Under the pieces are notes generated by a model, which was not told the origin of the DNA, made no database searches, and saw nothing but the letters and a program-made list of their open reading frames with translations. Shown in pieces: positions 1 through 10,600 of a stretch of DNA of 64,000 nucleotides (position 1 is the stretch's first letter; each line of letters opens with the position of its first letter). The stretch lies in the NCBI GenBank assembly GCA_030704615.1, contig CM060731.1, forward strand, positions 41,416,001 through 41,480,000, in the 5' to 3' direction. Source of the DNA: Takakia lepidozioides (taxonomy: Eukaryota > Streptophyta > Takakiopsida > Takakiales > Takakiaceae). Made by a program: the position numbers and the translations under genes.

Positions 1-2498
1 GTTTATGTGGAGTTCCATAAGTTCACTTCTGATGCATTGTTGGACGCAGCTTGAAACTTGCGGTTCCGAACCTGATAGATGTTGTGAGGGCCCGGGCTGT
101 CAGACCTTTGGGTGGAAGGGCTTGTAACCTTGCTGCAAGATGGCCTCGGTACATATGCAAATTCCGCACATGAATTTGTGATGGTGTTGTATCTCTAGCT
201 CCAAGCATTCCTTGGAAGAAAGACCGTTGCAATGGTTCCAGAAATTTCTTCCCACCAGGAAACTGGAACACCAGGTGCCCAGAACTCACAGCCATGAGTG
301 GCAGCAGGGTGACAACCGATTCGAAGCCACTTTTTGGGAATGCATTTGTTTGCATTTATCCTGAAGGTGTATGGCGGCAGCGTTACCCTTCGTCAATCTG
401 TCCATAGCAGACGATGCAAACTGATTTTGGGTAAGTGGATGACCAGACCCAGGTATGGGTATGATTTCATGTCCTCTCTCTTGCTGGTTGAAGAGGAATC
501 TCCGATCCACATGGCCATTGAAAACCATGATCTTGGTTTTGCTAAGATTGACCTGCAACCTGTAGTCTTCGGAGAAGTCTTCCAGGATGCCAAGGTGCCA
601 TTGTAGGAAGACAGGAGATTAATAGAACAACATCATCAGCATAGAGAAGTACTAATTGTGTTAGTCCTCCATTGAGAACTTTTGTGTTGAAGTGAAACCA
701 TGAGGCCATTGGATGGCCTCTTAGGTATTTAGGGGTTAAGGGTGACAACATGCCACCAGGGCCACCGCTACGATCACTACAAAGGAGGTACCCCAAAGAA
801 CTTGCCCAAAAACAATCTGAAATCATAGGTGTAAGTGCACATCCTGAGAATGACTCCAGACAGAATTACAGTTTGCTTAGTATGAAATCGTGTGTGAAGT
901 CTACTTTCACATGCAGGCATCCAGTTTTGGACTGCTATGAAAACTTCTGGAATAGTTGAAAGAGAACCATTCCAGTGACGCCAGCTCTTAAAGCAACAAA
1001 GCAAAGACTGTAGATCACTTGTGGAAGGTGATAAGCATAAGTAACAGAGGTCCACCAGGCAGTTCACTGGGGTAGCCACTAGTCAAGCTCCAAAAACTCC
1101 AGGAAGAAGTCATCAGACAAAGCAGCCCAAGCAGCCAAAGCACATTAAACGTGTCCTTGGCACCTTAGCAAGGTCAAGTGCACACCAAAGGTAAACATTA
1201 ATCTACAGCAAGAAAGTCTAGATACCTCCCCCCTCCTATGTGGTGCTCTTTTCACTCTGTCCATGTCCTTCTCCTGACATCGACTACGAGTGATTCTCCT
1301 CCATACTCGTTTCTTTTCCTAAAAACATTTCTCTGTATACCAACGGGCTCATACGGATATCGTCATCTTCTCCACATATCTCACAAAGCACGACTCCAGC
1401 CACCTTCCAAGCAAAGCGAAGGCTTGGGGGAATCCATCCTGTTGGCATTCACGTATTCTGTAGTTATAAAGGCTATACACCACGTAATGAATGGCCGTTG
1501 CCCTCTGACAGATCGTCTCCGTCAATAATCGCCGGCCCTTCATCTCGATTGCTACGGCACAGAGCATCTTCACAACCCACATGGAATCTCATTATGTTTC
1601 GTCTGAACCAAACACCATCCAAAAACATCTTAATGGCTCCATTTTAGAGGATAGACATCAGATTCACTTCAGATCTGTCAAAGATTGGATGACCCGCAAA
1701 AACCATGTAGCATGACAAATGAGAACAGCAACAGAAGGCTAATTCCATACCACCCTCAGATGCGAAGCATGATATTGATCAAGACGGGTATGTTGGGAAG
1801 AATGGTTATGAATAACGAGGGAGACTGTTGAAACGCAAGACAGTACAAGGAGCAACCACTCGAGAAGATGGAGTGGGGGAAAACAAATAATGCGGGTAGT
1901 GCTGGTTGGGCTGGGCGCCACCCAGAACCATACCAGAGAGCCGAGATGGTCTACACTCCAGATTTCGCGACTTACATTACCATTTGTGTCAAGGTGTGGA
2001 GTTCTCTGGGCCATTTTAAATTCTGCTAACTGTGGGTAAATGCCAATGAGAAACACCATCAACATTTGCAGGTTGACTGTAACATGTTGTAAGAGCTTTG
2101 AAGTACCTGTCGGTACTTTGTATACATTTACTCGGTCAGGGTATATCTTCTCTCTTTGTCCAAAGATGTATCATTGGTATTGGCTGCCATCCACATCCTG
2201 TACTCCTTGAAATGCCGGTCCCATTCGTTGTAGTATTGATCAGATCCGGGACACTTGAACTTCATTTGCAGTATCACCTCCCCTGCTAACCACACATAAC
2301 ATGATGGAAAACCAGAATCAAGAACATTTAAAGGTGGAGGCTTACTTATGGGGCCAGCCTTCCATGACTCTAGTGATGCCATTCTGCTCACTTCTTTTCC
2401 CATTCACCTCCTTGTTTTCCAGCTGTGTGCAAATGGGTGTTGGGAGTATGATGTTCGATGTCTGCCCAAAGATTGGAGCTGCCTCTGCAAGGCTGTGA
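1..2498 (-). mobile_element. Repeated LINE-containing segment, copy 1; left arm of large inverted repeat
   Basis: Read on the minus strand, positions 1994 to 1 match 14,328-16,329 on the plus strand almost base for base (length difference about 8 bp), so the two form inverted arms around the TNL gene. The match runs off the left edge of the window. On the minus strand near 600-680 the peptide LLYADDVVLLI is the YADD catalytic box of a LINE reverse transcriptase, and LSKTKIMVFNG follows at about 545, the usual next RT block. The reading frame is broken by stops and frame changes, so this is a dead copy. The part from 1995 to 2498 is absent from the right arm but is present in copy 3 (about 25,970-26,150 and 27,440-27,780). 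Confidence 0.8.
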
Positions 2499-3504
2499 GA
2501 GATAGTGCAAGCATTTCATTGGTCCAGTTCATCAGGGTTAGGGTTGAATGCCCCTGCACCTCTTCTGTCTTCAATAGATTCAACCATATTAAAATCGCCT
2601 GCGATTATCCAACTATCTATAGATGGTTGATCCCACATTCTGGAATTAAGTACAGCCCAGAATTGAGTTCTCTCTGTCGCAGAGTTTGGAGCTTTGGCAT
2701 TCTGCTATGCTCTATCAAGGCTGTCTTGATGTCTTTCAACTACCAATAGTTACTTTGTAAGGTGCTCAAGAGTTCTCACCCACAGCAAATAGCCTTGCAG
2801 CACAAGGGAGATAAGATCCAAGCATTTTCTGTTCACTGTGGCAACCTAACCTACAGCAGAACTTTGGCGGAGGAGGGTGAACGCTTTGCTGAATCTTACC
2901 TGAGCATCAAAGGCTTTCCTGAGATTGGTGCTGGTTTTTTATGGGGACAGGTTGACATGATCCAGCTAGATACAAGTGATTATCTTCACCAATTAGGGAT
3001 CAGGTTGAGTAATTTTTAATCTATCATCAACTAGTGTGTGATCCCTAATTGCAGAGACATTATGGAAGCTCTCAACAGAGTTGGAGATGTTGTCAAAGCA
3101 ATGGAGTTTATTGGGCAGAGCTTTGGTAACTAAGGATTGTTTGCAATTCTCAACTGTTTAGGGCAATGGTCAACATGTAAACCTTTGATTATTTCTTTTT
3201 GTGAATTCCACCAATATTTTTAATCTTCCTTCGTCCGATAAACTCTCTTAGCTTCCCATTGATAGTGTAGAATTTCTTTTTTTCTTTGTTTCATGGTGCA
3301 GTGAACATTTTGAAACAAACTGATGATTTTCTATTGTGCAGGAAATCAGAACAGCCTCAAAAATCTCACTTCTGAAGTGAGCATTGGGGGATGGTTGGGC
3401 CCCACCTTTCTTCTTGTCCCGCCTTCCACTTTTTCCAGCTCTGTTGTGCAGACATGACATTCTACCGTCTATTTTTTTTCCACCTCTTTGAAAGTTGTTT
3501 GATG
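2499..3504. other. Non-repeat spacer with an unidentified exon-like ORF
   Basis: The only coding-like stretch is on the plus strand at about 2762-2955, with good codon texture and a possible 5' splice site (CAG|GTTGAC) near 2950. I do not recognise the peptide, which contains GFPEIGAGFLWGQ. It may be an orphan exon or chance. Nothing else in this stretch could be identified. Confidence 0.25.
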
Positions 3505-3680
3505 GATTCAAGTTGTAGCCCAATGGTAATGGACACACACCTCCTCGGAAGTGGTTGTGGATTCAATCCACCCATTTGTGTCACAAAGGTGTCCACCTTC
3601 GTGGCGGAAGGCAGTAACCCTTTAGGGTGAAAGAGACACCATAATTTATGCTTCCTTCGAGAGGCGTCAAATGTAAATAT
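3505..3680 (+). mobile_element. SINE-like element with tRNA-related head
   Basis: Positions 3510-3580 resemble an RNA polymerase III promoter of tRNA type. An A-box-like TAGCCCAATGGTAATGG is followed about 35 bp later by a B-box-like GTGGATTCAATCC. The rest of the element is unclear and no target duplication was found. A decayed tRNA gene is the alternative, but the arms do not fold into a clear cloverleaf by eye. Confidence 0.4.
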
Positions 3681-4099
3681 ATATACAATTCGATGGATTC
3701 ATGTACACAGCAACAAGAGATTCAGTGCATTGAGTCAATTGAGCAGTAGTGCACTATCAGAGTACTTTGGACATAGAAAAAGACCAGGAGAGCATGTTCA
3801 GATACCCACGATTGTGGATATGTAATTTTTGTGAGGAGAGCTGGGGCGACTTGATTGCACCACTCTAGGCTCCTGGTGTGGGGCATTCCTCGATTTTCGG
3901 GCACCACCCTTGTGTGGGACCTTCCCTTGCATAAAGCATATGAAAGATTTCTTTCCACCTTCCGAATCTTTTCGACCATGCGCTTCTTTTCATTCTCTAC
4001 TCACTGCTAGCTTTTTCTGTGTGTCCTTCCAGCTTTTGTTGAAAAGAAGAAAGTCTGTCAGCGCCCCCAAGCGAGCCAATCTACTCTTGGGGAGCAGAT

Positions 4100-4290
4100 A
4101 ATAACAAAGATAAAGATAAAGATAAAGTTTCTTTAACGTCTAGTGAATTTACTGAGCCTAACTGCTCAACAGACAGGCCATCGAGGGCCCAATGGACGGT
4201 CTGAAGGCACATGTTGAAGGATTGAACCCAGTATCACACAGGTTATGCATAGGCAAGGCACAAACACCCAACCACTGGGCAAGTGCTTTA
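4100..4290 (-). mobile_element. SINE-like element, tRNA-type head and (TTTATC)n tail
   Basis: On the minus strand, from about 4285 downward, GCCCAGTGGTTGGG resembles an A box and GGGTTCAATCC near 4230 a B box. The element ends in three TTTATC units at about 4104-4127, a simple tail as seen in plant SINEs. Head, body and tail order support a SINE. Target duplications were not resolved. Confidence 0.5.
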
Positions 4291-4621
4291 TGTTTAACGG
4301 GAAGGTCAATGAACATCCATGAGCGGATTGTTCATCCATATTTCTGGATGAACACTGGGAAGAGAGAGGGAGCGAGGCAGTCATGTTGGGTCCTTCTCCT
4401 CAATGCGATCCTGTGTCCTCGGTGCTACTTGCTTCTTCTTGCGTGCTCGCTGCCATGGACGCCCTGCATCGTCTCCTCACTATGCCGCACAACGCCATTC
4501 CAATGGCTGGGGATGCTTGTACATGCGGTATGAGGTCTTTCCCACATGTATTGATGTCTGTTGGGATTTAATATTCTGAAAGAGGTAGTGGGTTCTTGAG
4601 AGTGTGAAGTCATGGCATGGC

Positions 4622-7600
4622 ATGCAGCTTGTGGTGGATGAAGGGTGGTGCTGCATCGGAAGCCGATCGAGGGTGAACATGAATTGGAGCGTACAGTGGA
4701 AGAGTCAAAATGTAGGATGGGCTACCTGGGCGGCGCTTGCGATTGTTGGTGTGTGCTATGTTCGCTGTGCCGTGCAGTGGCTGCCTCCTCTCTGGTCGAA
4801 ATCCAGTGCTGCATCTGCTCAAAGGTCCACGCGTGCTTCCAGCTCTCAGGGTCTACATGAACGGGCTACCGAGGATGACTGACTCAGTGGATATCAGCGC
4901 TGCATTTGCTCAAAGGTCCACGCTTGCTTCCAGCTCTCAGGATCCACATGAACGGGCTGCCGAGGATGACTCAGTGGATATCAGCTCTGCATCTGCTCAA
5001 AGGTCCACGCTTGCTTCCAGCTCTCAGGATCCACATGAATGGGCTGCCGAGGATGACTCAGTGGATATCAACCGCGGCAACCGAACCCCCAGAGGTAACG
5101 CTGTCAGCTTTCTTTCCTCCATTGAGAGAGCTACTCCGCTGGCCTCCTTGGGTGGGATTGACAATTAGTAGGGGTTATCAGACGATAGCCCACCGCCGCG
5201 AGCTTCTTTTGTGAAAATTCCGCACCTCCCAGAAGTGGTGGAAATTTGGCGGGACTTGATGAGCATAAGTCCTTCTCACCTTGCGCCAACTTGTTTGAAG
5301 TATGGGGAGTAGTTCGCACCAGACCCGATCTGAATGAAGAAGCACTGTTCTGGTGTTAAGTTTAGGAACTATCCATGGTAAACATGATGACATGATTAAA
5401 CTGACCCTTTTGCAAGTCAACCTCATCCTCTTAGGCATTCACTTTGTGCAGGAGAAGGTTCTGTTCTTCTATGTGCAGGTCCCGTGGAGAGGTATGATGT
5501 GTTTATCAGTCATAGAGGGCCGGACGTAAAGAAGACTTTCGTGGGCCACTTGGATGAGGCGCTGCGCACTGCTGGGTTTAAACCGTTCCTTGACAACAAA
5601 GATATTGGTTTGGGAGAGAGTACATGGGAGTCCATCGATCATGCTATCCGCAGTGCTCGAATCTGCATACCGGTGTTCAGTAAGGGTTATACGGAGTCCA
5701 AGTGGTGCCTGGATGAGCTATGCCTCATGTTGAAAAGCCGTGACGATGTCATCATTTTGCCCATCTTCTATGATGTGACACCCAGCGATGTACGGAGGCC
5801 AGATAATGGTTGTCTAAGGGCTGGGCTTGAGAAACTAAGACAGCGGCACACTGATGAAGAAGTGACAAAGTGGAAGGTGGCACTCACTGAAGCATCACAT
5901 CTCATGGGAGTGGAACTTGCAGATGGGTAGGGTGTGCAAAGTTTGCTTGCTTACTCCTGAGAACTCTTGGACTTTTATAAGCATTCATTACCCAATTGCT
6001 CCTACCTTGCTGTCTTCCTTTTATGACTCTACCCTTGAAGTTGTGGAGGCCTTTGGCAACAACGAGGGGCTGCATGGGGATATCGTTTTCTTTTCTTGTC
6101 GGTTTTAAGGATTTGTCATGCGTTCTTGTACCATCAGGTCATTGCACTTACTTTCTCTTGGAGAGAAAATGATGGTGGCCTGATACTTCCATACGTCTTC
6201 ATATGTTGCTTGGTCCATGGATGTGTGAGAGGCAGTCACCAAGTCTATATACTACAATTCTTAGTTCAGGGTTCATATGAATCCATGTTCATTGTTTTGT
6301 TATGGTAGCGACTTTTATACATGCTTCTTTTTTTCTTTTTCTTTTTCTTTTTCTATTACTTTTTTGTTGCTGTTTCTCTAATTGTTTTTTGTTTGCTCAT
6401 CTGAAAATTCCTCTATAATAACCTTAGATCAGATCTGCTCAACGCTTCTTATTTGGCTACCTTCAACTGTAAGTATGGATATATCTCCATATTCGTAAAG
6501 ATATTACAGCCCACTCTCTATTCCCTCATTCTTTTTATCTCCTAGGAAAGAATCGTGCATGCAAATGTAGAAGTGGGACTTTAATTATATGATTTAGGAT
6601 ATTTCATATAAATTTCATGATAGTTGTAATTGTTTGTTTTCTGACGAGATCTTTTAGTGGATCAACATCACTTTTAATGGCAAAGCCCCTTGGCACTATG
6701 AGCTTTGCATAAAAAGTTGTTTGTTGCACTCTTAGATCACAAAGTGTGGTGCTGATTGTGGTGTAGATGTTGGAGCTCCTTGGAAGCTTGCTTTTGACTT
6801 TGGATAACTGATTGAAAATTACTGATTCTTAGAAGCAATTCTTGATGAGATGCTTATGGGGCACTGCCTTATGTAGCCTTATCAATACCCTTGATGTGCA
6901 GGTCTGAAGTGAGTGTGGTGAAGAAAGCCGTGAAGAAAGTTGAAGAAGTTTTGAACATATTACCATTTGGAACTGCCAAACACCCTGTCGGGCTTAAGGA
7001 AAGAGCAAAAATTGTAATCCAAAGTCTGCAGCTTGGTCCAGGAGTTATGACATTTGGCATATGGGGCACAGGTGGAGTGGGCAAGACGACATTAGCAAAA
7101 GAAATATACAATAGTATTTTTACGGGTTTTGAGGCGGCTAGTTTTGTGGCGGACATCAAGGAGAGAGCTAAGCAGCCTGATGGGGTCACCAACATGCACA
7201 AGCAATTGCACGATGACATATGCAAAAATACAGATTTAAGGATGAATTGCGTATCTCGAGGAAAAGAAATATTGAAGGCGCGTCTACGGGGGAAGAAAGT
7301 TTTGATTGTGTTGGATGACGTTGATGATCAGTCTCAAATGGATGCTCTATTGTTCGATGCAGAGATGTTTGGAGAACTAGGAGATGGTAGTTGTTGTGTG
7401 ATGACATCACGTGACAAGCGATTGATGTTAAAACTTGGTGGTATTTACAATGTCGAGGTTCTTTGTGAGGAAGATTCGAAGAAGTTGTTCAATTTGCATG
7501 CCTTTTCGAATTCGAACCCAAAAGAACATTTTGAAAAGCTTGCAAATGATGTTGTGAAAGCTTGTGGTGGGCTTCCGTTAATTTTGGAGATAATTGGTGC

Positions 7601-10600
7601 ATCATTGAGTGGAGAGGAGAACAGAGGTATTTGGGAAGAAGTCCTTGAGAAGTTGAAGGAACGATCTTATCTCCCAGAGAACAAAAAACTATATGAGATC
7701 TTGCGAATAAGCTTTGATGCTCTCGAGGAAGATCATAAAAAAATGTTCCTTGACATTGCTTGTGTGCTCCTTGGGGAATCAAGTGAGACAGCTAAACGAG
7801 CCTGGAAAGGATCTAGGTGGTCTGCAGAGATTGGACTTCGAAACCTCATTGATAAGGCATTGGTGAAGTTGGACTATGAACGTAGATTCTTGATGCATGA
7901 TCATCTACGAGACATGGGTCGACACATTGTGATGACAGAGCATGGTTTGCTTGAGAAGTGGAGTGGCTTTTGGGTACCCCAAGACGAAGCAACAGACCTG
8001 ACTGAAAATGAGGTGATTTCATAAAAATCGAACTGTCTATTCCATTGTTGTTAAAGTTTGTTCGAAGCAAGTAAAGACTCAAATATTTGATTGATGGGTG
8101 AAGAGGGAGCGAACTGATTGTTCCAAGTGTTAACACATTTTGAGAGCTGCACTACTTCAAGGCTTGACTGTAAATCAACAACTTGATGGACATTCATTGT
8201 ACAAGAGAAACACAAAATGTAATGCACGTTCAATTCTTTTCATAGATGCCATATGATTGGAATTTCTATTTGAAGATGTCAAGAATGTATGTTGTGGTGT
8301 TGTCCAGATCAAATCCAAGGTCCAAGTGCTTTCACTAAATTTGGAGAATGTGGACAGAGATTCCAAAAGATTGGCTATGGAGAGCTTTCATACCATGAAA
8401 AAGCTAAGAATACTTTTCTTACATGATTTCACATGGGAATCTTCCATTACTTTTCCAAAGAGTTTGACATGGTTTCGCATGTGTGATTTGCGATCCGACT
8501 ACTTGCCGCACGGGCTTTCTTTTGTGAATAATTTGCGCGTGCTTCATGTGCGAGACAGTACCATCCAAAAGTTGTGGGAGGAAGATCATAATAATCAGGT
8601 ACATGTTACTTAAATTGAATATCATATATTGCATTCAATGTAGACTTTAGATTGTATGCTTCTTTGAAATGTTGTGTTGTAAAAATTGAGTTGGGATCAA
8701 TATCTATTATTTTGAGTAAAACTCGGTGCGGATAGTAATAAATTTTGGTGATATTGTCTTGAAGGGTCCAACACACACTTTGGCTCATATGAAAAAAGTG
8801 GAGGAGATAGAACTATCTAGGTGTTCGAGACTTGAAATGCTTCCACATTCGATTGGAGAGCTAACGATGCTTCAAAAGATGATTGTCAAGCATTGTACAA
8901 CACTCAAAGGCGTGCCAACTTCCATTGTTAAGCTTACAATGTTAAAAGTCCTCAACTTCGAGGGTTGTTTCAATATACAAGCCCTCCCTGATTGTTTGGG
9001 GTTGTTGAAAGAGCTCGAAGAGTTGGACCTCTCATCATGCACCCGCTTGGAGTACTTGCCTGAGTTCAGCGAAGGAGTGGTTCATCTCCAAAAACTGCTT
9101 CTCATGAATTGTACAGCACTCAAAGGCCTGCCAGACTCCATTGGTAATCTTGCAATGTTAAAATACCTCATCCTTGAGGGTTGTTCTAACATACAAGTCG
9201 TGCCTGATTGTTTGGGGCAGTTAAAAGAGCTCTTACTGTTGGACCTTTCTTCTTGTACGAGCTTGGAGAGGTTGCCTGATTCCATCGGAGCATTGATTCA
9301 TCTCCAAAAATTGATCCTCAAGAATTGTACAACACTCAAAGGCCTCCCAGACTCCATTGGTAATCTTGCAAAGTTAAAAATCCTCTACCTTCGGGGTTGT
9401 TCCAACATACAAGTCGTGCCTGATTGTTTGGGGCAGTTGAAAGAGCTCGAAGAGTTGGACCTCTCTTCTTGTACGAGCTTGGAGAGGTTGCCTGATTCCA
9501 TCGGAGCATTGATTCATCTCCAAAAATTGTGGCTCATCAATTGTACAGCACTCAAAGGCCTGCCAGACTCCATTGGTAATCTTGCAAAGTTAAAATTCCT
9601 CTACCTTCGGGGTTGTTCCAACATACAAGTCGTGCCTGATTGTTTGGGGCAGTTGAAAGAGCTCGAAGAGTTGGACCTCTCTTCTTGTACGAGCTTGGAG
9701 AGGTTGCCTGATTCCATCGGAGCATTGATTCATCTCCAAAAATTGTGGCTCAAGAATTGTACAGCACTCAAAAACCTACCAGACTCCATTGGTAATCTTG
9801 CAAAGTTAAAAATCCTCAACCTTGAGGGTTGTTCCTGCAACATACAAGCCGTGCTTGATTGTTTGGGGCTGTTGAAAGAGCTCGAAGAGTTGGACCTCTC
9901 TTCTCGTACGAGCTTGGAGAGGTTGCCTGATTCCATCGGAGCATTGATTCATCTCCAAAAATTGTGGCTCATCAATTGTACAGCACTCAAAGGCCTGCCA
10001 GACTCCATTGGTAATCTTGCAAAGTTAAAATTCCTCTACCTTCGGGGTTGTTCCAACATACAAGTCGTGCCTGATTGTTTGGGGCAGTTGAAAGAGCTCG
10101 AACTGTTGGACCTTTCTTCTTGTACGAGCTTGGAGAGGTTGCCTGATTCCATCGGAGCATTGATTCATCTCCAAAAATTGATCCTCAGCAATTGTACAGC
10201 ACTCAAAGGCCTGCCAGACTCCATTGATAATCTTGCAATGTTAAAATACCTCAACCTTGTGGGTTGTTCTAACATACAAGTCGTGCCTGATTGTTTGGGG
10301 CAGTTGAAAGAGCTCGAAGAGTTGGACCTCTCTTCTTGTACGAGCTTGGAGAGGTTGCCTGATTCCATCGGAGCATTGATTCATCTCCAAAAATTGTGGC
10401 TCATCAATTGTACAGCACTCAAAGGCCTGCCAGACTCCATTGGTAATCTTGCAAAGTTAAAATTCCTCTACCTTCAGGGTTGTTCCAACATACAAGTCGT
10501 GCCTGATTGTTTGGGGCAGTTGAAAGAGCTCGAAGAGTTGGACCTCTCTTCTTGTACGAGCTTGGAGAGGTTGCCTGATTCCATCGGAGCATTGATTCAT

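Noticed and set aside
2762..3019. Possible N-terminal exon of the RDR gene lying on the far side of the TNL locus
   Set aside because: The peptide does not resemble known RDR N-terminal regions, so a TNL-in-RDR-intron model is unsupported.
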